This document shows, piece by piece, positions 51,300 to 61,049 of a DNA stretch of 64,000 bases; within the stretch, counting starts at the first letter, position 1; each line of letters begins with the position of its first letter. This DNA is from Torreya grandis (Eukaryota; Streptophyta; Pinopsida; Cupressales; Taxaceae): positions 1,289,501 to 1,353,500 of the forward strand of contig JARHVA010003263.1 in NCBI GenBank assembly GCA_037957365.1. Direction: 5' to 3'. The notes beneath the pieces were generated by a model. That model made no database searches. It was not told the origin of the DNA and saw only the letters and a program-made list of their open reading frames with translations. Both the position numbers and the translations under genes were made by a program.

Positions 51300-52895
51300 T
51301 TTTCTATAATTTTATTTTATTTTTATATATTTTTGATACTAGGTAGATAGGGCTGGTATAGTTTCTAACTTCTATGTACATGTTTAACATATAAGCACAT
51401 CAAAAATGACTCTATTCTATTTGTGTAGGTTTTTATCATATACATGTTATTGGGTCAAACAGGTCGATATAGTAATCTTACATAATTCCATAAAACATAC
51501 TAGGCTGACTAGGCTAGTATAGTCATATTTCAAACTTCCAAAAAACATACTAGGTCGACCGAGCTAGTATAGTCATCATCATAGGTTTCAATAAATAGGG
51601 AACTACAAAACTAGGTCGACCCAGTCAACACATTTGGCAGAATTTACAAGTAATATTTTTTGCACTTTAATATCAATCTCACATTCCTCTACTCTTCCAA
51701 CCCACCAAGGTTCCTTTCTCTCTTTCTCTTTCATTTTAGTTATTCCTTACAATTCTATTTTTCATAGTTTGTAGTCTTTAAAATTATCCTCACATAACAA
51801 ACTAGGTCAACCTAGTCGACCTAGTTATGTATTTTGTCTTGTATTTGAAAGACTAGGTTGACCCTATTGACATAGTTCTGAATGAACCTTGATTTATAAG
51901 TATAGTAATGACACTGTCAAATTTCTTTTGTAATGTCTACATACACTATTGTCTAAAATAACAATTTACTATGTTTCAAACTGGGAATCAACATCTATAT
52001 TCTAGTAATTACTTCACACTTTTACTTTTAGTTGTTTACATGATTATAATAGATCACATAGTATAATTAGGTGTTTTTTCAATATACCATTTAGCCACAC
52101 TATTTTTTTATTTCTTACACACACTACCAAATCACATAATTTCAAAATGCATTTAAACATTTGTCTACCCAAGGCCTACCTACTTGAATTTCATCACCAA
52201 GGGGGAAACCGACTTGGTTTTTTGGCCAAGAATAAACACATGGTTAATAGTATATATTGGCAAATCACCTGACACCATTATCATTATAGGATTGTGAAGT
52301 GAGGGGGTAGGCCCCAATACCAATCCATTACCATTGCTAACACAGACCCCTTTCAACCTAAACATCCCAAAACCATCCATAGATTGCTTTCTAGTTCCCT
52401 AATTTTAACCAACTTCCCTATCACACTTAAAATAACACTTTATAATCTAAAAACATTCAAGATGACCACTTATAATTTAATTTTCAAGTTGGATACTTGC
52501 TCTTTTCTCATTGTATGTTATATTTCAAAAACTTGTATTAGCCAGCATTGGTGCAAGGTTTTTTGCTATGTGCCTCAATTGGATCATCCTCATTGACCTA
52601 GTTGATTGTGTGTTTATTTTAATTTATTGATTTTAAATTAAATTGTAATATATTTATTGGTTTTCAATACACTATCATTATATTTAACATAATATTTTAC
52701 AGGCTATTTTTATCCTTACCTATAGTACTAGGTCAACCTAGTCGACCATGTATCTCTTTTTCTAGTTAGATAGCTATACTAGATCAACCTAGTTAACTCT
52801 TTACTCTTATCAGGATCTATTTTCCCTAGTTTATAGTGATATTTTAACCCAGTTGACTCTATACTCTTACTGCCAACCCTATCTATCTGAATTAG
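51300..52895. repeat. E2 leader with ACTAGGTCRACCTAGTCGACC palindrome words
   Basis: Non-coding leader of about 1.7 kb between primer-binding site and gag. Palindrome words occur near 51340, 51460, 51500, 51548, 51609, 51805-51833, 51852, 52727-52748, 52791 and 52850. Examples are actaggtcaacctagtcgac followed by ctagtt at 51809, and the GTCGAC core at several sites. The last group lies just upstream of the gag start, in the position of the E1 hairpin array. Confidence 0.75.
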
Positions 52896-52943
52896 TTCTT
52901 TGTTTTTCTTCCTTACCATTTTGCTCATTTATCTCATTTCATC

Positions 52944-54130
52944 ATGAAATCCCCAATTAGAATATTCTTGGACAACCTAAATCCATTTAGATACTATATG
53001 GGATGTTCATTTCTCCCTCTTTTTTCCTCCCAAGATAACCCTCACTCTTGGAGTTCCTCTTCCCCGCATTCATCTGTGGCTTATAACATGGTGCAAATCA
53101 CACCTTAAGATGAAGTAGGTGGATATAATCCTTTTTATACCTATTAAGAAAATTCTCATCTTAAAACCTTTCAACATAATGTGGGATAAATTGACACAAT
53201 TCTAACAAATAATTCCATCAATAATCCATCTTCTATTAACCATCCTCCTAATACCAATTTGAAGAGTGCTCCTACAAACACTAACCCACCAATTGATATG
53301 ACTCAACTTCTTGCATAATTCATATAACAAATGAACATAATTCAAACTTATAACACCTCTCAAATGATTTAATTATAAATTCATTTGATTAATATGGATA
53401 ATTAACCTCTATCTATTCATTCCTCCACCTCTTAGAGATGCCTCAGGAAATGTTATTCCTCAACCTTATTATGAATTAAAAAATTCTCCAAAATAAGCCC
53501 TTAGCTCATTTAATTATGTCTATTGATATTGGTAACATATCTCTAACTATCAAGTATGATGGGACTAAAGACCCTTCATCCTTTCTCAAATCCTTTGGCA
53601 ATATTTACAAAGAGTGGATCCAAACTAATACTTTTACCACAACTAAACTTCTAGTTAAAACCTTCATTGGTGATGTATTGGAATGGTAAAACCAACTTCC
53701 CTAACATTCTATTTGGAAACTTGAGGATTTAGTCAATCCTTTAGTTAAAGAGTTTCAACATAATGTTCTTCCCCAAAATTTCCTTAGTCATTTCATCAAT
53801 GCTAAGCAATCTCCCACCCAATTAGCTCATGATTTTATTAAATGATGGAAATATCTAGGCCATAAAGCCAACCATAATATGATTGATGATAATTTATTTA
53901 AACTTGTTATAATTGATTTAAATCCTTCTCTTTGATATAAGGTTCAATCTTTTGAACCTCCCCAAAAACTTAATGAAACTCTTGACCAAGCTAAACATCA
54001 AGACTTTCTCATGAATTAATTTGAACCTAATCCTAAATTACTTAAAGGATCCTTTCAAACTTCTACTAATTCTATCATCGGTAATACTCCTCAAACCACA
54101 CCAGGAGTTACCAAAAGTGACACTCCTTCA
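52944..54130 (+). pseudogene. Ty3/gypsy gag remnant (E2)
   Basis: The ATG at 52944 starts MKSPIRIFLDNLNPF, aligned to the E1 start. An Asn/Ser-rich N-terminal part follows (about 53030-53340). The gag core at 53520-53980 reads NISLTIKYDGTKDPSSFLKS, FGNIYKEWIQTNTFTTTKLL, TFIGDVLEW and LVKEFQHNVLPQNFLSHFIN, then EPPQKLNETLDQAKHQDFLM. It is collinear with the E1 core at 12210-12680 (GNLYKDWVKLNTFATTKLL there). Stops are scattered. Confidence 0.8.
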
Positions 54131-54960
54131 TCTTGTCAAACACCACTAACTATAAAATAAATGAAACAATTCTTACTTCCCTCTAAACTTTTACTTATCC
54201 TAATAATCCTCATAATTGGTATGACCCTAATAAATTTTATTGGTTCCACACCAACATTGGTCATTCCCATGAACATTATAGAGGGCTTAATAAATTTGGT
54301 GTATCCTATGTGCTTGGTGATTCCTTTAATCATGAAGCCATGATCAACCATCATCATCATCAAGAGTACACTACCACTTCTCAAAAATGACAGGTCTCTA
54401 AATATTCTTCTTCTAATAACCAAAAACCCTTTTCTACAACTAATAATCAATAACATATCAAGGATGTTTGTGTTATTGATGCTTATTATGACCAATACTA
54501 TAATAATTATCAATATGTTAATAATTTTAAGCTAAATTATCATCATAAACCAAATCATAAAGATCCTATCACAAACCCTAAGAAACCATCTTTAGAAGAA
54601 CAACTTCTCCAAGATACTACAACCACTAATCTAGCTTTAAAATCCCATGAGGAACCACCTCATCCTTCCAAACCTCCAACCACTTCTATTCCTTCAAAAT
54701 CCACCTTACCTTCCAAAACACACACTAGTTCTCATTCTAAACCCCATTGAAAATTTCAAAAAGAACTTAACTCCATGCATTGAAAGATTCCACTTATAAA
54801 GCTAGTTCATACATCCCTTTATCATTGTAAGTTCCTTATGAAACATTTACAAGAAATCAAATATCCATCTCCCATAGATGAATAAACACCTTTTATCGAG
54901 CCTCAACCTACCAATATACATACCATTGAAACCATGTGTCCTTCCAAACCATATATTTAA
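54130..54960 (+). pseudogene. gag C-terminal, knuckle-like and Pro/Ser-rich linker (E2)
   Basis: WYDPNKFYWFHTNIGHSHEH (about 54215-54280) is the counterpart of the E1 WFHVSWGHSHETC piece. The pattern C-x2-H-x4-H-x4-C has lost both Cys. A Thr/Pro/Ser-rich stretch follows (KSHEEPPHPSKPPTTSIPSK, about 54630-54720). Stops are scattered. Confidence 0.65.
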
Positions 54961-54975
54961 TTTCTTGAAGAAGAC

Positions 54976-55300
54976 ATGATTAATAATGAAATCCTTTTTT
55001 GTGTCGATGATCCATTAGTATTCATTAAAATATCCATTAATACTACCCTTATCCATAAATTTTTAGTTGATGAAGGCTCTAGTATTAATGTGACATCTTT
55101 GTTACTTATCCAAAAACTTGGTTATAATAAGGATCATATTAATCAAACCAGCCTTACATGTTATGGTTTTGATAAAACAAATCAAAATCCACTTGGTTGT
55201 ATTTGGCTTCCCCTAAAAATTAGACCTAAGACTATTCAAAATAAACTTATGGTCCTTGATTTACCTCTATCTTATAGCATACCCCTTGGTCTCCCTTAGA
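54976..55300 (+). pseudogene. Aspartic protease remnant (E2)
   Basis: A 107-codon open stretch contains HKFLVDEGSSINVTSLLLIQ, then KLGY: a retropepsin active-site region in which D-[TS]-G reads D-E-G (55069-55077). The later stretch IQNKLMVLDLPLSYSIPLG resembles the usual hydrophobic end with a conserved I-L/P-L-G. It would cleave the gag-pol polyprotein. The open stretch ends at a stop where the family continues. Confidence 0.75.
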
Positions 55301-56550
55301 CTAATAGAATGAGGGCCATCACTTCTTTTGATAGCCAATGCATTAAATTTTTACATAATAGCAAATGATATAAGCATGAAGTTGATCACAACCCTTGGAG
55401 TATTCAACTTCCTAATCCAAAATATTATTATCGCATCCCTACCATCAATAGTGCTCCCTTACCTAAGTTCATCAACATCAATCTAGAATTACAAGTCACC
55501 CTTGTTGATTCAGATGATGAATAACCAAATTATTTAAAACATACTTACAATACTACCAAGATACCTCTTTATATCTTGAAATGGATTACTCCTTATTTAT
55601 TACCTTAGGACCATACTATTTCTATCATTGATGAGATCACTGATTTTCCCCCTCCATGTAATGCTCAAGAGAATTTTTTACTAGAAGAGGCCTTCACATG
55701 TAATTATTATGGAGTGGCCAAATTATTTCAAGATCCTCTCACCACATCTCCTCAAAAATTTAGTAATAGTGGGATTTCACCTTTTGAAACTCCCCCTAAA
55801 TCCAAAGCATATACAATTTCTCCAACCTATGATGATAAATACATAATTTCCCAAATGCATTCTCAAGACTTGGATGTTCAACATTATTAGAAAACCTTAG
55901 CTCAAATACATGATTTTAACTAGGATGTCCATACCATTTCCATAGATCATGAATTAGATCCCATAGTCATGTTCCTCCTGTTAATTCTTTGCTTATTGAT
56001 ACTCCTTGTGTGGTCAAACAAATCATACCTTTTGAACCTCCAAAAAAATTTGCATCTTCTCTACCACCTATAGATCCCATCACTATACTTAATTATTCCC
56101 TTGTCAAAGAAACTAATGACACACCAATCTCAGCCAATCAACCTACTTTTCCCACTCCCAAGATTACATTGGATGCCAAGGCCACTAATGTTCATCAAAT
56201 ACTTTCTAAATATGATCACCATGGTAATAAAATTCTTGATCTCAAAGTAGATGTTGAATATTATGATCCTCTTCCCACTTTTCCTAGTGATGAAGCTATT
56301 CTTGAAATACTTCATTCCTGAGAACCTCAACTTCCTAGGAAACATCACAAACTTGGGAATTTTAAAGACAACCCCTTGTTTCAACAACTTCATTTCTATA
56401 ATTAATCCTAAAGCTAATCCAATTTATTCTTTACCTAATTCACCATACCATTTCCAAGATAACAATTCTATTCTTATCGAATAAACTACTCACATTAAAT
56501 ATGGTACTCCATCATGCCCTCAACCAATTATAGTTTTTCATGAACTCTTA
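55300..56550 (+). pseudogene. Protease-to-RT linker of E2 pol
   Basis: Long low-stop frames without a recognised domain, for example TPYLLP-containing text near 55600 and a 110-codon open stretch at 55989-56321 rich in Pro and Asp. Its position and length fit the variable spacer that Tat-type elements have before RT. Confidence 0.55.
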
Positions 56551-56579
56551 CCTACTGAGAATTATAATTTTAATTTATT

Positions 56580-57290
56580 TTTTATAAATATCATGATATA
56601 TTCACTTGTTCCTATGAGGACATGCCTGGTATTGACCCTATCATTTTGGTGAACAATATCATCACTTATCTTGATGCCAATCCTGTGCGTCAAAAGCAAC
56701 ATAAGTTTCCACCTTATGTCATAAAGAAATCATCAAACTTCTCGATGCTAAGTTTATCAAACTAGTGGATTATTCTGAATGGGTTTCTAACATAGTTACC
56801 ATTCAAAAAAAATTCACTATGGTCATTTTCATATACATTGATTTCTATAATCTTAATATCACTTGTCCCAAGGATAATTTCCCTTTAATTTCAATAGATG
56901 CCATTTTCAATTCCATAGATAGTTATGAAATGTTATCACTTATGGATGGATTGTTAGGTTATAATAAAATTCACATTTCCCTTGAGGACCAACATTAGAC
57001 CACCTTCACCATGAAATTGGGCACCTATTTCTATGTTAAAATTCCCTTCAGCCTCAAAAATGCTAGAGCCACTTATCAGTGAGCATTGAATTATATCTTT
57101 CATGATCTTATTCAAAAAATTATAGAAACCTATGTGGATGACCTCATTTTTAAATCTAAAAGTTGCAAGACTCATTTTTCTAATCTTGCCATCATCTTTG
57201 ACCATTTTCTCAAATATTGAGTTAGAATCAATCCTTAAAAATGTGTCTTTGGTGTCACATTTGGAAAACTGTTAGGATTTTTAATTTCTC
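56580..57290 (+). pseudogene. Reverse transcriptase remnant (E2)
   Basis: Readable across frames: YEDMPGIDPIILVNNIITYL (about 56610-56670), DAKFIKLVDYSEWVSNIVTI (about 56745-56810), then DFYNLNITCPKDNFPLISID, EMLSLMDGLLGYNKIHISLE (about 56930-56990), TFTMKLGTYFYVKIPFSLKN and ARATYQ, then IETYVDDLIFKSKS with an intact catalytic Y-V-D-D at 57131-57142, and KCVFGVTFGKLLGFLIS (about 57238-57288). It polymerises element DNA in the living relative. Stops and at least one frameshift inactivate it here. Confidence 0.9.
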
Positions 57291-57479
57291 TCCATGCATC
57301 AATGTTAACCCTACTAAAATTAGTTCTATCATCAACATGACCATTACTCGATCAATTCTAAACATTCACAATTATCTCAGTAAAATTAAGACAATTAGAT
57401 GATTTATCCCTAAAATGGTTTACTTTATCCACTCCATTAATTATCTTCTTAAGAAAGTTAATGCATTAAAATGGATAAA

Positions 57480-57860
57480 TCCTTGTCAAAAAACATTTGA
57501 TAAGATGAAAAAATCATTGTTTGACCCACCTACTCTTCATCTTCATTAAAATGATCAACCTTTGATTTTATATACTTCTTCCACACCCATATTAGTTGGG
57601 GTAATGTTTTCCCAACAAGATGATACCAAAAAAGAGTATGCCATCTATTATATCAGTTGAGGCCTCATTTAAAAGCTTTGACATTACATGCTTTATCAAA
57701 CTAATTATGTCATCATTAATTTTGATCCCCTTCATCACTTATTCTCCAAATCCTTTCTTCTTGGAGATATAATTGGCAAGTGGATGGTCCTCCTTATGGA
57801 ATTTAATCTCTGAATTATTACTCAAAAATATTTCAAAGGATAAATTATATCTAATCAACT
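57480..57860 (+). pseudogene. RNase H-like domain of gypsy pol (E2)
   Basis: FDKMKKSLFDPPTLHLH, then QPLILYTSSTPILVGVMFSQ and DDTKKEYAIYYIS (57500-57660), then HYMLYQTNYVIINFDPLHHL, FSKSFLLGDIIGKWMVLLME and FNL (57685-57815). These match the RT-linked RNase H of gypsy elements, which removes the RNA strand. Stops and a frame change are present. Confidence 0.75.
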
Positions 57861-58079
57861 TGTTGTAGCTCCTATTCCCACTATCGATCACCTTGAAGAT
57901 AGTCTTCCCAATGACAATATTCTCTATATTAAAGGTCTCAATAAAGCTATATCTCTTCAAGATTAATTTCATAATTTCACTACTAATATTAAAGTAAGTA
58001 ATCTTGATGAATTTGCTATCCTCCTTGATACTACTAAACCAAAAGTAGTTATCAAAGAACTTAATAAAATTAATGTCAA

Positions 58080-58380
58080 CTTACACGAAGATAGTTGGAC
58101 CCTTCTCTTTGATGGTTATAAATACCTTCAAGGAACTAGGGTAGGTTACAATATTACAAGCCATCTAAACAAAATTATCCCTTTAGACTTTCTCTTAACA
58201 TTTGATGTCATTAATAATATGGTAGAGTATGAAACTCTAATATTAGGCATGCAAGCTACTCTTAATTTAAATATAAAATACTTATATGCCTTAGGTAATT
58301 ATCATCTCATTTTACACCAATTCAATGGTGATTACCATTGAAAAAGTGAAAATATCATCTCTATCATCAACTTGAAACCA
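58080..58380 (+). pseudogene. Second, archaeal-type RNase H (E2)
   Basis: SWTLLFDGYKYLQGTRVGYN (D-G of the first catalytic motif), IIPLDFLLTFDVINNMVEYE (N-N-x-x-E-Y), TLILGMQATLNLNIKYLYAL and GNYHLILHQFNGDYH, where the family G-D-S reads G-N-Y, removing a catalytic Asp. A duplicated RNase H of this type marks Tat-branch elements. Confidence 0.8.
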
Positions 58381-58689
58381 TTCTTACCAAATATTTAATT
58401 TCTTTTACCATCGAACCTATCCCTTGAGATCAAAATTCCATTACTGATTTCCTTTCTTCTTCAGTATCTCTTTTTCATTTGCACCAATTTCTTAATGATC
58501 CCACTTTTATTATCCAAATAATAAAATATCCATCACCTATTCAACCACATAATTCACTTATCTATCACATTGAGGATGTCATCATTCAAAAAAACCCATG
58601 GTAGAAAGACATCATTCAATTTTTGGAACACCAAACTTATCATCCCAACTTAGACTCCTATGAAAAGACTTATATTCACAAACAAGATT

Positions 58690-59830
58690 TTAAGTATATA
58701 TTTATATATAACACCCTTTATTATCATAATGTTGAAGGTACCTTGCTCCACTATATTATGAAAGATGAGGTCCCTCCTCTTCTTAAATAAGCACATGTGG
58801 GCATTTGCAGTGGCCACTATAGTGGATATGCTATAACCTACAAATGCCTACGTATGAGATACTTTTGGCCCACACTTAAAAAGGATGCCATCAAATTTGA
58901 TGAAAAGCATACTCCTTACCAACTTCATGATGATTTAATTAATTCACCTCCATTAATGCTTCAAAATATCAAATCTCCATAGCCATTCTCTATGTGGGGA
59001 TTATATCTCATAAGCAATCTACCTCACTCTCAATATGAACATGTCTTCATAATCATAGCTACCAAATATTTCACTACATAGGTTGAGGCTATGCCCCTTA
59101 TTAATGTCATCAGTACTAATATCTCCAAATTTATTCTTAATCAAATAATTTTCCACTTTTGTGTCCCTTATATTATCATTTTAGACAATGGTGTTAATTT
59201 CAAAAATAAGGATGTCAAATAGCTCTGTGCTAAGTTTAAAATCAATAAAAAAAATTCCACACCTTATCATCCACAATTTAATGTCCAAGTTAAGGCCACT
59301 AATAAAATTCTCTAATAGACAATTTTTAAAACTCACAATCATTGACACCTTCTTCTATATCATGCTCTTTGGGCCTATTGGAATAGCATACATACTGCCA
59401 CTGGGGCAATGCCATTATTTCTAGTTTATGGTTCTGAGTCAGTCCTTCCATTAAAATTTTATTTTCCCTTTATTCATATATATCTTCATATCATCATACC
59501 TAATGAATAATTACATGAATCTCACCTTCATGCTCTTGATCTCCTTGATGAACACCATCTACCTACTTTGAAACATAATCATCAATACAAGGCTTGTATT
59601 ACCAAATAACATAACAAATGTGTTAAAGTTCACACATTTAATGTTGGTGATCTTCTCCTTAAATTAGACTACACTTATGACAAATAAGGTAAATATTCCC
59701 AAAAATGGTGGGGCCCCTATTTATTCAAGGATATTCTTGGTCTAAGTACTTATCACCTTGAAACCAGTCAAGGTCATGTTTTCAAAGAGCCCACCAATGC
59801 ATAATTTCTCAAGAAGTATTTCACCTAATA
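58690..59830 (+). pseudogene. Integrase remnant (E2)
   Basis: Zinc-binding part: SGYAITYKCLRMRYFWPTLK followed by the H-T-P-Y-Q piece (58820-58920), where the C-x2-C pair is lost. Core: the first catalytic Asp reads Tyr (GLYLISNL, 59004-59006), the second is kept (IILDNGVNFKNK, Asp at 59184-59186) and the catalytic Glu reads Lys (59292-59294). C-terminal GPY/F module: KWWGPYLFKDILGLSTYHLE at 59705-59765. The gene ends near 59828. Two of three catalytic residues are lost, so it could not join DNA. Confidence 0.85.
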
Positions 59831-59949
59831 AATCCTTTATTTTTATGTTTTATATATTCTATCTATTTAATTCTTTTGTAGGTTACTTACATGGGTCTCA
59901 CCCTCTGCAATAGTTATCTTTTTTACAAACCTTGTCATTCCTTTTGGTT

Positions 59950-60250
59950 TTTTGGTTTCCCCTTTTCTCATGAATTGCATTATAAAACTATGGATAGAAC
60001 CTAGTATTCCTCATGATGTAATTTTATCCTCTTTATTTTCATACTTTTTACCCATTTTTTAGAACCATTTAGGTTTATCATTTGTGAGTTGTAGTGTAAT
60101 ACCATGGATAAGACCTAGCCTTCCTCATAAATACCACATTTTTCTTAACTCATTTATTTTTATAGTACTTTTTGGTCACCCCCGTGGGTTTCTCTTTTAT
60201 GAGTTGAAGTCTAAGACCATGGATATGACCTAGCATTCTTCATAAAATCA
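59950..60250 (+). repeat. Tandem array, about 115-bp unit, three copies (E2)
   Basis: Units marked by a ctatggatagaacctagtat stretch near 59988, accatggataagacctag at 60101 and accatggatatgacctag at 60216 (steps about 114 and 115). Each is preceded by (t)gagttgNagtNtaa. The same unit is present twice in E1. Confidence 0.8.
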
Positions 60251-60849
60251 CCATCTTGTCATTCCTATGCTAAGAATGTGGTTATAAATTTTTGACCTTT
60301 GTTCTCAACCTTAGCTTTTGCTTATTTTGATAGACAAAATTTTCACAACAATCTATGTTAGCATGTTTTCCTTCATTTCCCTCATTATTATGATAAGGAA
60401 TCACACTTTTCTATCATTGTATCCCTTTTTCACCCTTTATCACATTTTTTACGATTTGAAGTAATTTAAATTGTTTCATGTTTCATTCCTCTTGATTTCC
60501 TTTCCTTTAATTTCACATTGGATAGAATAAGGTCAAATTCAAGATAACACTTTTATTTAACTTCAATTTATGAGAGTCGTAGACACCATTCTCTCTAAGT
60601 TATCTCTCTTATCAACTAAGTCCCAAGTACTCAAATAAAATTCATCTTTAGCACTCATGTTTGGTTCTCTGAATCCATATAGAGGAGGAATAAAAAAATC
60701 CATCAAGAAAGTTAAAAACCAAATCATTTTAAATATAAGGCCATAATATACAAAATGCAACATACAAATCTCAAAAGTTAAAATCATACCAAAAGACATG
60801 ATTCTAAGTATATATCTTATCTCTAATTAAAGCTCAAACTTCATTGTTG

Positions 60850-61015
60850 GCCTCACACTAGAGCCAAGGTCCTTTGGGGTAAAGTAGGCCAATAGATTGG
60901 AATAGGAGAATTCAAAAAACTATGTGGTACTACCTACCTTCTCATGTAATTCCCCAATCTTCACAGTAGACAAATGATTCTATAAGGGGTCTTGAGGAAT
61001 GGGGAACATGTTGTG
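60850..61015 (+). repeat. Conserved post-pol block, copy in E2
   Basis: Matches E1 14780-14960 and the complement of D 39815-39990. Shared text includes aaggtcYNttggggt, gtaggccaNtagattggaa and gggtcttgaNgaatgggNaa. Confidence 0.75.
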
Positions 61016-61049
61016 GGAAGCTATGCCCATTTTAATTTTCATGCATATA

